Origin: Sipunculus nudus
Taxonomy: Eukaryota; Annelida; Sipuncula; Golfingiida; Sipunculidae
DNA length: 64,000 nucleotides
Direction of reading: 5' to 3'
Assembly: GCA_026874595.1 (NCBI GenBank)
Contig: CM049311.1
Span: forward strand, 60,640,453 to 60,704,452
Shown here: positions 23,819-35,462 of the stretch, in pieces
Numbering within the stretch: position 1 is the first letter of the stretch
Layout of the letters: the number at the start of each line of letters is the position of its first letter
Made by a program: the position numbers and the translations under genes
Notes under the pieces: generated by a model
Database searches by the model: none
What the model was told of the DNA's origin: nothing
The model's input: the letters and a program-made list of their open reading frames with translations, nothing else

Positions 23819-24489
23819 AGCCCTCAGCTCATAGGCTGATGGGCTATTTTCGTCACCCAAACTGTCCGTCTGTCCATCTGTCTGTCCGGTGTCTGTCCGT
23901 CCGTCCGTTCTGCGTCTGTTAACTTTTACCTTGTGAGCGGGATATCTCTAAAAGGATTCACTGTTGGAATTTTATTTCATCAGTGAAGATGTATATCGAT
24001 AAAATCTCGGTCAAGTTCGAAGATGGGTGACCTTGACCCATTTTTCTACATTTTATAGCTGATTATAGAAAAACACTCAGAAGTTTATATCTCAGGAACC
24101 ATTGTGTGGATTTTCACAAAACTTACTATGATCATTGGGACTGATGGTCTGTATGTGCTGCACAATTTTGGTGGCGCCACCTGCAATTTCTGATTTTTTT
24201 ATTAAATTTTATCGGATTTTTTCAATTTTGGCCTTTTGTGCAGGATATCTCCAAAGGTATTCAACACAGGAACTTCATTTCTTCAGTGCTATTGCATTAC
24301 ATTTACAAAATCTTGGTCAAGTTCAAAGATGGGTGATCTTGACCTACTTTTCAAGGTCACAGAGCTTAGTATAGAAAAAAACTTAGGAGCTTATTTCTCA
24401 GGAAGCATTTGGTGGATTTTTATGAAACATGGTATATGCCTCTCCAATTTAAATTTATAAATGATTATCAACTTTTGCTAATATTCTAG
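23819..24489 (+). mobile_element. nested hairpin/tandem-unit element, family T3
   Basis: Starts with hairpin AGCCCTCAGC-TCATAG-GCTGATGGGCT (23819-23845), then CTGTCCGTC-type microsatellite. Two tandem units of about 302 bp follow: GGATATCTCTAAAAGGATTC near 23939 and GGATATCTCCAAAGGTATTC near 24241, each with GGTCAAGTTC(G/A)AAGATGGGTGA and a CTCAGGAA block. It ends CTAG (24486-24489) followed by TT. It interrupts a 180-bp unit of the surrounding element in its T run: upstream is GTACAGCCATTTTT, downstream TTCGCAATAC. The 3' hairpin is weak. The layout matches family T2 but the sequence differs. Confidence 0.68.
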
Positions 24490-24875
24490 TTTCGCAATAC
24501 AATGCTTACAGATACTGGCCTAATGTTAGGTCTGTGGGCGCATAATGACCACTTACAGATCGAGTTCGCGTTTCGTCCCAGTTAACCTATTTTTCACCAT
24601 ATGACAGATCCTGAACATAGAAAATTTCATGAAAGACAGAAATTTTCATGAAAAATGCACATATGTGGACTCTTTTTCACAATGCCTGCAGATACTGGCC
24701 TGATTTTTGGTGTGTTGCTTGATAATGACCCTTTACAGATCGAGTTTGCATTTTGCCCTTGTTGACCTACTTTTGACCATACAACACTTCCTGAACTTAA
24801 AAATTTTTACAAAATTTAACAAATGTTTCTAATTTGCCCCAGGCGGGGGCATTCGTGTCGTTCCGACACATCTAG

Positions 24876-25045
24876 TTTTTTTTTTGGTTTAGTGTATTGG
24901 ACAGCAGTTTTAGGAAAGATATAGAGCTCGTTCTGGAGTTATATTGGCTGAGTGTATGGTGTTGTATTCTACACGCCTTTGACATAGCAGTTTTAGAAAA
25001 GATATGGAGCTGGTACAGGAGTTTTCTTGTTTTATTATATAGCCT
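24876..25045. repeat. 82-bp tandem repeat, right part
   Basis: Continuation of the array at 22636-22795, with AGCAGTTTTAGGAAAGATAT at about 24902 and AGCAGTTTTAGAAAAGATAT at about 24986. Confidence 0.85.
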
Positions 25046-26000
25046 GGATAAAACGTGTTCTTTTATTTTACAGTGTTATTTCTAGACAGCACAGTTTGCG
25101 ATGGTAAAAGTAAAAGAACTATTAATTTGAAACATAGATTATCTGGATATTGAAGGATACCAAAAAGGCATTGAAGACAAATTATGAACATAATTTTCGG
25201 CCTGCCTTTAAAAAATATATATTTTTTCTAAATTTTGGTTTCCATATAATCAAGTTATTTTATTTATTACATTTACTTCTGAAAGCACCATAGATTTAAA
25301 AGGACCAGTTGAACACATGGCCGAGCTCCCAGTTTGATTTAATGCATCAAAGCAAACTTCTCTTAGAATAGGTATAGAATAATACCGTATGTATGAGGCT
25401 GTAAATACCGAACATTTATGTGACCATGGTAACGCCATAAAACACAGGAGCGTATCCAAGATCTTTTGAATCGACCGCACTGCGCAGTGATTACACGCCA
25501 GAAAATTAGTCTCCATATGGACTTTTTTAGTTTTAAACTACAATTTACCTCTATTTAACTAAATTTAGCTCCCCCTGCATGATTACTTACCATCGCACTT
25601 GGTGACACTGGGACTATGAAGCAAAGATTTAGCTACGCACATATTATCTGGGACTTAATTCACACATTTAATTTCTTTCTTTGTTTTTTAATTTTTAGTA
25701 TTCCCTGTTTTTGCTTTTTCCATTCATGTAGTAATTCATTCATTTATTACTTCATTTACTTCTTTTTTTAACTGCTTCCTTTTTTTATTTATTTCCTTTT
25801 TTTCTTTTGATTTTTTAATTATTTATCAGCACTAAAAAAACTAATGATCTCTTCCTGATGGTGCACAAGTTGTAATGCGATGTGCGGGATGCCATTTTGA
25901 AAAAATGTGAGACCTAAAACCGAAGTGGAATATATATATATATATATATATATACGCATGCGTTACCACACCACAACTGTTTTAGTGGACACGTCGCTTC
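25046..26000. other. no recognisable gene; T-rich tract and (TA)n
   Basis: Contains a T-rich low-complexity patch (about 25670-25830) and a (TA)n tract (25931-25954). Nothing else is supported. Confidence 0.55.
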
Positions 26001-26050
26001 ACGCAGTGTGTATATAGTCGCAGAAAAGATCAATTTGCTGCGCCTTAGAC
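25960..26050 (-). other. candidate exon 3 of a minus-strand gene
   Basis: Follows a strong acceptor (CTTTCTGTTCATTATAG, AG at 26051-26052). Joining the single T left by exon 2 to the first two bases (GT) gives a Cys codon. The frame then stays open for over 30 codons, running into the (TA)n tract. The intron before it would be only 52 nt. No domain is recognised. The 3' limit is unknown. Confidence 0.18.
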
Positions 26051-26102
26051 CTATAATGAACAGAAAGGTGATTTAATATATTCAACAAAATATGATACTT
26101 AC

Positions 26103-26160
26103 AGTCCCTCAGTAGGTAGATCAGCTCCTTACAAAGTGGCACAAGCTGATTTATATAGTC
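26103..26160 (-). other. candidate exon 2 of a minus-strand gene (58 nt)
   Basis: Bounded by acceptor TTTCATTTCCATAATCAG (AG at 26161-26162) and donor GACT followed by GTAAGTAT (GT at 26101-26102), both close to consensus. Phase 0 at its start gives 19 open codons plus one base. The peptide begins DYINQLVPLCKEL and looks like an amphipathic helix. The phase matches candidate exon 1 across a 98-nt intron. I recognise no family. Short exons with good sites can arise by chance. Confidence 0.28.
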
Positions 26161-26258
26161 CTGATTATGGAAATGAAATAACTTCCCTCTCTCTCAATGT
26201 GGAAAAGCTATAATTAGCAGATGAAATCAAAACGCGAGTACTATTCATACGATCTTAC

Positions 26259-26302
26259 CTGCTGCAGAAGTTTAATTACCCTGAAGCCACTGTCAAAAGC
26301 TT
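26259..26302 (-). other. candidate exon 1 of a minus-strand gene (44 nt)
   Basis: Ends CTGCAGCAG followed by GTAAGATC (donor GT at 26257-26258). The frame open into this donor reads ...AFDSGFRVIKLLQQ and continues in phase 0 into candidate exon 2. The acceptor is less certain: AG at 26303-26304 after a pyrimidine-leaning stretch is my choice because an in-frame TAA lies just before it. A stronger CTGCAG acceptor lies further up (about 26356) but its frame breaks. Confidence 0.25.
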
Positions 26303-26450
26303 CTTAACTCCGGGATAAAATAGACAAACGGCTTTACGGAAATTAATAAATTGCCTGCAGCGAAAAACAACACTGGATGACTCTGTTCTTGTGGGCGCTT
26401 CAAATTACATTATTCCTGCCTAGATGGTCTGTCTTTGCTGTTCCGGTTAC

Positions 26451-26535
26451 CTTCTGCCGCTTGTCTGGCTTCCCTTGTTCTGGCTGTCCCTTGCTATGCT
26501 TGCGCTCATATAAACCAAGGGCTGTCTCTACGTTG
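26451..26535 (-). other. open minus-strand segment with splice-like ends
   Basis: Acceptor-like CTGCAG (AG at 26536-26537) and donor-like AGAAG followed by GTAACC (GT at 26449-26450) enclose 85 nt with one 28-codon open frame rich in Lys, Gln and Gly. Its end phase does not fit candidate exon 1, so if real it belongs to another transcript or an exon is missing. On the plus strand the same stretch has TATAAA (about 26509) and ATTAAA (26596), the layout of an LTR. Neither reading is proven. Confidence 0.15.
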
Positions 26536-26599
26536 CTGCAGCCCCGAAGAACTACTATTAATCTCTAAATAATTTTCTTATGTTTCTTGTCCAAATTAA

Positions 26600-29500
26600 A
26601 GAGTTCGTTTATTTCCAACACTAATGTCCTCTCAATACTCTTTTTCTCCAACGTTCTTTAAAACTTGCAAGAACTCAGTTCGCCGCTGCAGTATTCTGCT
26701 TGCTGATTGGGATATGAAAAGTATATTCTCTTAGATAATTTCTTAGCAGTGAATTTTTTTTATATATTATGTTTAAAAATACATGTAATTGATTCGGTGT
26801 CTTTACAACTAGTTCTAACAAAGTTGTATCCGTTTCAAATAACACATCTTTAGGTATTCAACCATCAGCAGGTGGCGCACCTGGATGACCGGTCACATGA
26901 CCAGACGTTTTGCCGTTACAGTTGAAATAAGTGATTTAAACTATATAGCTACAATTAACTTTTACTTGTGATGGTGTATATTGTTCTGTAATGCTACGGA
27001 ATGATTGTGTTGCACTACCACTATGCATTGAACATCAGTCATAATGTATAACTGATACAGACGCTCATTGACGTCTTCAGTGTAGAAAAATAAATGAATA
27101 TTCGAAATAGATGTCGAACTAACTAACACAGTATTTGAATAATTCGAAAGGAGTCGCACTTAATTATATTATAACCTCGTATGGATAATATACTCATTTA
27201 GTGTACTGTCATCGCAAGATGATTATCGTTCTTTAAAAACTAGGACGAGCTCCGCTTTACAGATGTTATACGTTGTAGCCAGTTTTCACTTTAAGGCTAG
27301 ATTTAATGTACTCCATTCCACCAACCTGTGTCCGACTGTTTTTCTAGATAATTTTTTGGAAGTTTATATATTTCAAAGGTGTATATATGGAAGTGACAGC
27401 CTAATACAGCAATTAAGAGATTTACTATAAATCTCAAGTTAATGTATCACAACTGTTTACAACAATCTGACATAACAGATGTCCTCATGCACCAGTAGCC
27501 TGTTTTGTCTGGTTATATTTCTTAGAGTGTTTACATGACACCATCCCGTCCGCAGCTGTCTATTGAGGCTCTTTTTGCATGTGACCAATGACCTAGACTG
27601 CCATAAGTGGGGCTGATATGTTGTAAAATGTAGACTGATTTCTCATCGTTTTAAATAATTCTGGTTCTAAAATAAGGTGGAAGGTAGGTATATATTAACC
27701 TTGTTGAAAATAAGCCCTAAGCTCTATAAGCACGATCCGCACATACTGATGATACGCTCTTTATTTATTTTCATATGTTTGTTGTAAGTGGAGCGCTCAG
27801 TCATGTCAGTCTCCAGAAGCATAATCGGATCATACAAATTGCAATATTTTACTTATAACACATACATTTGCAATTTTTTAAAATATTAAAACATCATTAT
27901 CATCCGGTGATAGTAGTTTTGCACATTATGACTGAACTTATGGGAAATATTAAATCATTTTTTATCCTAAAGAAAATAAAATTATCTTTTACAAGCCAAA
28001 TAAAATTGTATGACGTAGGAAGTTTATGTTCAGGTTTATGTAAAGGTTTATGCTTGGTCTATTTTTAGATTAAGCTATATAAAGCGATGAATCATGCAGG
28101 AGCTGGATTGAACATTTTTTTCATGGTTACATAAACCTCCTAGGTAAATCCTGATGTCAAATATACATGTTCATGCCAGTACCATCATAACCCTTTAACC
28201 AATATAATTAACATTATAGTCACTCTCTCGGTGTTGTACACAAGGCTGGAACAGTCAAAACATACTGAAAGACAGAGAGGCAAACAGAAATAAGTAAAGA
28301 AATATGGTGAATGTAAAAAAAAAGAACGTTTTAGTATAATGGTCTTTTGACATATTACTGATATTACCAACATCTTAGCCAACAAGAAGTGCACCCTATA
28401 TATACCCCCACAAAGTTCAGTTACCAGCTGTTACTCAACCTAATGTATGTGGAGACAAATGCTTTTTTTTCTGTACCTGGCACTACCAGAAGTTAATATA
28501 TATTGCTTTCAAGGAAACTGTAAAGTCCCCGTCAAAGTAATAACACTTTCTCTCTCCAATTCAAAGGAGTATATGTCACCAAAAGGTCGTGGGCTGCGAG
28601 GCTTCCCGGAGATTTCCAGTCCAGCGTGGCCTTAAACTGCAGCAGTTCCATTGCTACGGGGAATCATATAATTGGTTTATCACTTGGTGGTACCATGAAA
28701 CTAACATGAAATATTCATTACAAGGATAGTTTTATTTTCTTCCTAGGGTTCTAGGTTTTTTTCGGATGCCTATAGCTCTCCTTTTTTGGCAGTCTTGAAT
28801 GTGACGAATGGGGAGGGACATATTGACTTGCACTATGGGAAATTTATATCCTGGTTTAGTTTCATTAAGTTAATGCGGAGCTGGAACTGCTGGTTGTAAC
28901 ACACATTTTATTTGTCTCCTTATAATTAATATATGCCTTTAAATTACACAAATGACTATATTGTTTACACTTTCTAAATGGTTGTGGATTTGCTTTGGTA
29001 TTTAAGAATATAAGAAGAGACCAATAAAATCACAGTAGGTAATGCCACATTCAGTACATGATGGTATAGAAGTTATTATTTAAGGGTTAACCTCGCCTTA
29101 TTTCTGGCCTGTTGCCTATGCTTAAAATCTGAATTGAACTCCTCAGGACTCGATGGCCACTACAGTGGAGATTCGAAGATATTCATGAATATTCATGACT
29201 GGCAACATAGCGTGTTGTTTAATTGGATGGTGTCAAAGTTTGAACAGGTGATTTCCCAGGTTGATTCAGATATGTGGACCATAATATTATACGAGAGACG
29301 AGCCTGTACGTGCTGTAAAATTTGCTGGGTTTTTTTTAAAGGCTTCCACAGGGAATAATATAGGATAGTTGCAGAGCAATTGCTTCAAGTTAAATTAATG
29401 ACTGGTTGATTGAGCAAGAATATGCAAATTTTTTTGCCATGGTAGTTAAGGAAATTTCGAATAAAAACACTGAAACTTTTAATAAACAGGAGGTTAAAAA

Positions 29501-30009
29501 GGAAAGAAGGGAATCAGAAAATGGTCAATATCTGCCAAAAAAAACCTTAGTCTTGAAAGGTAAAAAATTACAAATGCTCCCAAGGGGCGTCTCAAATAGC
29601 ATACGTGCCTTAGTGAGCAAACGCAGAGCGTAAAACCTGGCGGATTTGATACGTTAATAACAAAGTTAATATTCACTTACCATCGCTGGGTTTATATCCA
29701 TGGGTTTATGTCGTAACATGTCACGTGGGGTATATCACAAAGAGACACCCACTCGGCAATTCTACACATGGATGACAGGTATTGATAAGCTGAACACCAC
29801 AACATCACGTATTCTGGATATTTCATAGGTCCAATGATGAGAAATATGTTCTCTCATGTGAAAATGTCTAATTATATGCAAAGCTAAAAAGATGTGTCTT
29901 TAGTTTCTTCTTGTAACTAGCTAAAAAGGTCGAAACAAAATGCGGTGCATGTCAAACATGTTAAAAGATTTGAACTCCCAAACACAAACAAGATATATTT
30001 ATATGATTA
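26600..30009. other. no recognisable gene or repeat
   Basis: About 3.4 kb of AT-rich sequence. Short frames at 29134-29358 and 29406-29633 have no recognisable domain or splice support. Minus-strand donor-like strings such as GCGATG followed by GTAAGT (25587 and 29678) lack a convincing exon. Confidence 0.5.
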
Positions 30010-30038
30010 CAATAATAATAATAATAATAATAATAATA

Positions 30039-30082
<44 letters not shown>

Positions 30083-30083
30083 C
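30010..30083. repeat. (AAT)n(ATT)n palindromic microsatellite
   Basis: About ten AAT/ATA triplets switch abruptly near 30040 to about fourteen ATT triplets. The two halves are mutually complementary and can form a hairpin. Confidence 0.97.
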
Positions 30084-30134
30084 ATAACATATACAGCAAA
30101 CTGTGAGTATAAAAACATAAATAACTTTTTCCCA

Positions 30135-30183
30135 CCACACACACACACACTCACACACACCAACACATGTACATGCACACACA
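30135..30183. repeat. imperfect (CA)n tract
   Basis: CACACACA with T, CT and AAC interruptions. Confidence 0.85.
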
Positions 30184-33150
30184 TACGCCAAGTTGAAACA
30201 CAGTGGATACTGGATAACATTATCAGTTCATGTTTGCGGGCAGTTAGAAATTTCCTTATGTTTGTTTCTAGGTGTTTTATCCAAAAAGTATGTAATTTTT
30301 CAGATTTGATTTAAACGAAAAGCACAGTGAAAAGCAAGCGACATTGATCTGTCATCTATTGTTTGTGGTATCAGATCAGAATATCTTATTCCGCAGCAAA
30401 TTATTTTAATGATACTAGACCGCAGCAAATGTTGTTACCTGATACACGACAAATAAAATTAAGTGTGTAACAGGACAGCAGATTCAAGTTAAAAACGCAC
30501 TGGCGATACAATGGCCTTGGAAGAAAGAGTGACCTTTACGCTGACCTGATAGGAAGTTAGGATAAAAGATAACCATGGCAACCGTTCTGTCCAGCCGAAC
30601 CACCGGAAATCACATTTTCCAATTTGCGAATGATCGATGAATGGGGGTTTCACCCTTCCTACTGGACTAGATTTCGTAAAAACACTTCGCATCTTCTGGC
30701 AATGGCCATGTTGGACTTGGCTTGCCTTTTAGTGCAGGCTAAAATGGCTCGGTTAATTTTCTGCCTAAAAGACCTTTCGGTTTTGCGAGGAAAACTTCAT
30801 TACCCAGAAGCACTACTATTAAGTGCAGGCTACACTGATTTTGTCAGTCAGCCACTGCCACTGATGGCAAATGGCCAGAGTGTTCGCCCAACAAATTTTC
30901 CCTAAATTTTGTTGTTACTCAAGACAAATGATTAGCTAGCACCTGAGTTGGCTGTCGTTTTGTCCCTGAAGATGTTTATAACGAAACCTTAAACTGTTTC
31001 TACTATTTTTTTCTACTTGGACGGGTGATGAGCAAGGTCATTTGTTTTGTTTTATTTCTGGGTATGACAGTTTGCCGCCTTACTATCACATTGTATAAGT
31101 ATTATTTACTCTTATGTTATGCTGTGTCTGTAACACTAGTGTTTCCAAGGCGTTACTCTGGTCCTGCTGTCTGGATGAAAACATTGTGCGTACCCGTCAT
31201 CCCCAGTCATCCAGTGACTGTAAACTAACACCCTCATCCCCATTTAGGAACGAACATGTCCCAGACCAGAAAACTCAACTCGCAAGTATAATAAACGCTG
31301 GCTCATACAAATGTGTGATCAGAATCCTGTTAATATTCCGGGTCTTTTCATTCTTGGAATTCAGAAAGTTTGAGGAGGTATGCAGTCGCCTAGTGCTTTC
31401 TAGTTGTACCGTAACATTACACAAAGTAAATCGATTTCTTTATTATTCCAAAACCAATATATTCGGTGTCCTTATCATACTGTATTGTGTCCGAAGCGTT
31501 GGAAATTTTTTTCTTAAAGATAACGACTGGTTACAGATTTACTGGCTGGGGCGCGGAGTTGGTGAACAGTGATCCTTAAGGACAGACTCGGTTTTCCTAT
31601 GGCCTTACAGGATGACGCGACCTGTGTGTTTCATAAATTATTTACAAGTAGTGTTTGGCCGAGTCATGGCTTTAATGCATCATTGGACCGGCCGGGGGCT
31701 GCATTCACCGACCTATTGTGTCGGCAGCAGCGATTTACTGGTTCCAGGTCCACAAGGGGACGTGTGATAGTGGTAACTGCTGTCCTCACTGAACAATAAT
31801 GAACAATATTAATAATCCACAGGATTATTATCTCTGCTGAAATCAATAGAAATTTCGGAGGTTATGTATTCACCAATGGGTGTTATGGTTCTGTGTGTAA
31901 GTATACATGCTTGTCAATTTACTATACGATCTCGCGCATGCGCGACAACTCCCATACAAGAGGATTTAACATAAAAGAGGAAGCACAGAAGAAATATCGA
32001 TTGTAAAAATTAATCGCGCTATGTTTATATTTAAAACCATTAATCGCGCCTGGTACACGTTTATTCCCACTTGTCTATAAGAGTAAGCCAACGGTTTTTT
32101 AGAATGAAATATTGACACATAACATAGCATTTCAATGATAATTTACTCAATTTCGTGTATATTTAACATACCTGGTATGTGAATAGGTCAATCTATTTAA
32201 TGTAAATTTGGCGCCTGCGTATGTCTGGCTTTTATCTGATAAATGCATTGCCGGACTTGAACACCTGGATGGTGACAGTCTGCACACGAAGCAGAGCTAA
32301 TCGTTCATTATGCCAACACATTCTAATCGTAAGGGAACCCTGCCTCTTGTATTTAAATAACAAGTGGCTGTATTAACAATTCTAATAACTCCCAGAGCAA
32401 GGTGACACAGGGGTAATGGACAGTTCTGCCTGTGATGCGTAGACTCGTGGAGGGAGACAAGATGGTGTCATTTTCGTTGGTGGAGGGGAACAAAAGTGTG
32501 GCAGCCGATAATTTAGACACACAGAGAGACGTCTGGGAGGGTGATAATGAAGCTGGAGTCGTATTGTTAACAGATTGAATGGTGAAGCTAGATACATGTA
32601 GGACCGTCGGACGCTCTCCTCATCCTGTACTGCTAGGACCCACTGCGTCTGCAAGAGGGCACGGTTATTATTAACGATGTCGGACTATGTTTATATATGC
32701 GCCCAAGCATGTTTTATTTAGGTCCATCTGTCTTTGTGCTCTATATGTACAAAAAAAGTTCAGAATGACTTTTAATCACATTTACAGTGACGACGGACTT
32801 GAGGCAAGGACTGATGTGTTCCTTATGCAAATATATTTCAAATTCTGTACTCTTTTTTACATTTTATTATATATTATATTGGAAGAGGCGTGCGCTCTCA
32901 GGTTGCTCTCTAGTTTATATATGGATTTATTAGAATTTTCCGGCCTGGTTATATTGCTATGATCCTTTCACCTTGGTGCAGCCTTTTTTCGTTAATCCAT
33001 GATGCGGACAATCTTGGGAACACCAGTCAGTCTTATAACATTATCAGTCTTGGCGATCTAGAAATTCCTGACACCATATGGTTGGTAGTTCTGACGATTA
33101 CTGATGATGTAATTTCGAATATTCCAACATGTTGTTAATCCCGTTATAAT
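30184..33150. other. no recognisable gene
   Basis: The longest ATG frame of the window (31114-31572, plus, 152 codons) lies here. Its translation is Cys-rich at the start and hydrophobic at the end, with no domain I recognise. The other frames are shorter. Nothing is supported as a gene. Confidence 0.45.
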
Positions 33151-33240
33151 CTAGAAATCTGCATTCTGAGGAATGCATGCCTCCGCCATGATGGTGTCCC
33201 TATTATGGGATGCTCCAAAAACTGTGTTTGATTTACTTAT
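33151..33240 (-). mobile_element. Helitron-like 3' end fragment (family H1, second copy)
   Basis: On the minus strand: TTTTGGAGC ... ATGGCGGAGGCATGCATTCC ... TTTCTAG. The bases just before CTAG form a clean hairpin, TGCATTC / GAATGCA (33160-33177), placed as in Helitron 3' ends. It is homologous to the fragment at 949-1065. CTAG occupies 33151-33154. No 5' end is visible. Confidence 0.55.
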
Positions 33241-33683
33241 TTGACCCATATTTCGTGGTTCATTCGTACATAAGTGAATGTACTTTTGGGAATATTCCTT
33301 GATGACGTTCCTAAATCAGGTGCCGGATAGACAATCGAATCGATTCTTTATTGGCCAATACCCGAAATGTCCTAAAAATATCATGAGATTTCGTTCATGA
33401 TTGCGTGAGTGTGAATAAACAAAGAAACACACACGAACGGGGATGAACGATGTCCTCCTGGCGGTAGCCATGATAACCCGACAATGATAATTTGGCTGGT
33501 AAGACAGCCAGTGAGCTGGTCGTATACTCTCTCATGTCAGACGGCAGGAATGGTGTTGTCCTGGCGGAGGCAATGACCTAAAAACACCATACTCATAAGT
33601 TCTCGTCTTATCCCGCCTGCGTCACTATTAACCCCTAACAATTTTATTTTTATTTTCATCTTTCACGATTTTGATAAGTTTTC

Positions 33684-33854
33684 CTTTGTTATGTGGTGCC
33701 TTTACCAGTTTAGGAAAAAATTATGTCAATATCATGCTTTTTCCTTGATCATAGGATATTTTTTTTCGAAACTTACAAAAAATAGGTAATAAAAACCTAC
33801 CGCCCGCACTGATTTCTGAAAAAAAGCGCTGACAACCATACTTTTTTGGGGGCC
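33684..33854 (-). mobile_element. truncated MITE, family A copy 4
   Basis: Inverted relative to copy 1. From GGCC at 33851-33854 (followed by TA) it matches, on the minus strand, the terminal repeat (AAAAAGTATGGTT), GCGGGCGG, AAGGAAAAAGCATGAT and CACATAACAAAGG. The second half of the element is missing, so it lacks one terminal repeat. Confidence 0.75.
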
Positions 33855-34097
33855 TAATATTACATTTTTATTGCGACCTTCTCCAGCCGGGAAACGGTCA
33901 GGTGAGCCGAGCGAAGTGTACCGCAGCCGCCGAAATTTCTCACGCTAAACTGAGCCATTGTACAAATTAATATATATTGCGATTCTCTTAAAGAAGAAAG
34001 CCAAAGATAGCCCTAATTAATAGTCTGTATTTGCACTTTTGATATTTAGGTAGTCCGGTAGTCAAGCATGATTGTAAGGTCGATTGTATTTCTCCGC

Positions 34098-35025
34098 TAG
34101 AGCCCCGTGCAGCCGTCATTTTGCGCCGCAGCCAACCGTGTTACGATCGAGCCGAGCTGAACCGCTGACATTCATTAAGCCCAAGTGAGCCGATTTTGTG
34201 CAGCCCAGTTTGGCTTGGAAAGAAAATACAAAAAGATAATTCTTTTATAATTAAGAATGCCTGAAACAAATGTTGAGGTTTTGATATTTTAGTTTCTGGT
34301 CCACCAAAGGAAACGGTGTGATTGTTTAAAGGGACATAATCAGGAGCAATGTTATGCCTATTCTTTCACATTTACAGTTCATTTTTGCTTCATACAAAAG
34401 TTTCCCAACAAAACTCTTCAGCACACAGTCTCAGTACCTCGCATACGGCTGTTTTACATTTTATGTTGGTAAACACACTCCACGCGTGTATGTTTACCGT
34501 AACAAGGCTGCATGATCGGAAGTCCTATTGTGAGCGGCAACACGCGGTATTTAAGCCAGCGGGAACATGTATCACATTTTTTAGGCAAAGTCAGTAAGGG
34601 CATGTCCTGATTGACAAGTGCAGTGGCTCCGCAATGCATACGGTCCCGAGCCCTGTGTTTATGATGACACCTGTGATCGCGCCCGTCCACTGCTTTTAAC
34701 ACTCGTTTACAGGAGTAATTTTGGCAGGTACCAATTCATTTTAAAGGGAAGAAGCTATTTTTCGTGTTAATTCAACATTCTTTATTGGTGATTAGGCCCC
34801 TTTAGTATGATAGTGCTGGATTATGAACCAACCAGGATAAACATTACCCGATATTTAATCATAAACTAGTTGAATGTAAAATGGAGTAATATGTCACACG
34901 GAATATTATGCCAGCCAACATTTTGCAAGCCGAGGAGAGTCACGAAACACGGCATTCTACTGAAGTAAGCCATCTTTTTGTCCAAGCAAGCCGCATTTGT
35001 GTGGCTTCCATGGCTCCGGGCTCTA
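34098..35025. mobile_element. hAT-type non-autonomous element with AGCC-rich ends
   Basis: Left end TAGAGCCCCG; right end, other strand, TAGAGCCCGG. TAGNG ends fit hAT. Flanking 8-mers TTCTCCGC (34090-34097) and TTCTCCAC (35026-35033) match at 7 of 8, as for a hAT duplication with one mutation. Both subterminal zones hold many (C/A)AGCC copies, resembling transposase-binding repeats. No transposase frame exists. A TTAA-flanked MITE (34326-34805) is nested inside and makes up about half of the 928 bp. Confidence 0.65.
34326..34805. mobile_element. TTAA-flanked MITE, family B copy 1
   Basis: Starts TTAAAGGGACATAATCAGGA and ends GGCCCCTTTAG, where the last TTAA has mutated to TTAG. Full-length homology to the copy at 54627-55132 (inverted) and a deleted copy at 37325-37440 fixes the ends. 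A TTAA target with AGGG ends suggests a piggyBac-like mobiliser, though that assignment is inference. No coding capacity. Confidence 0.75.
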
Positions 35026-35462
35026 TTCTCCACTAACGTCCAGCCCCCTTGCTGACAAATCGTGCTGACAGGCCAAAATTAGAACATAAACAACGTTAGC
35101 TAGGATATGATATTATGTGGTCCCCAAGATTGAGGTTCCTATTGGTCACTGACAATGTCTGTTTGTGTGTTAACATTAAGGGTGACATTTACACTTTTTG
35201 TGGAACCGGATATCAGAATAGGCGGGATTTTTAAAAATAAAAAAAATGTTGATTTTTTTAACTATTAATTTATGTTTTGCTAGCGTGTTTATTCGAATAC
35301 GAAGGGCAGACGGACAATAATACCAGCAACATTGACTCAAAACCTAGTTATTGACATGGTGGATAAAATCACCTACACTTACCAACTTTAAATTAAATAT
35401 TCATTTTGCAACATCGCCAGATTGACGTTGTTTATTTAAAATCATTTAAGACGCATAATTTT

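Larger units (their letters stand above)
22796..24875 (+). mobile_element. Helitron-like tandem-repeat-carrying element, family T2
   Basis: The 5' end is a near-perfect hairpin, ATGCCCCCGCCAC-AAA-GTGGCCGGGGCAT (22796-22824). It is followed by about seven TCCGTCAT-type units and a 180-bp satellite array. The 3' end holds GGCGGGGGCAT, the inverse of the 5' start, then a hairpin (GTGTCG/CGACAC) and CTAG (24872-24875) followed by TT. Hairpin plus CTRR fits Helitron 3' ends. Because the element interrupts an 82-bp tandem array within a T run, both boundaries are fixed by the host sequence. No Rep/helicase frame is present, so it is non-autonomous. A second element is nested inside at 23819-24489. 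The Helitron (or Helentron/HINE) assignment is inference from end structure. Confidence 0.72.

Noticed and set aside
26380-26640. Solo LTR on the plus strand (TATAAA, ATTAAA, TGTTCTTGTGGG start)
   Set aside because: No matching CA end with a 4-6 bp target duplication could be placed, and no primer-binding site or polypurine tract is visible. Kept only as an alternative.
29961-30314. Frames reading poly-Ile, poly-Asn and poly-Tyr
   Set aside because: Direct translations of the (AAT)n/(ATT)n microsatellite.
31114-31572. Longest ATG frame, 152 codons, plus strand
   Set aside because: No recognisable domain, hydrophobic low-information C-terminal half and no splice or promoter support. A frame this long is not unexpected in 64 kb read six ways.
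33866-33960. AGCC-rich stretch as left end of a larger hAT element closing at 35563
   Set aside because: No TAGAGCCC start and no 8-bp match to the TATCTTAT that follows 35563.
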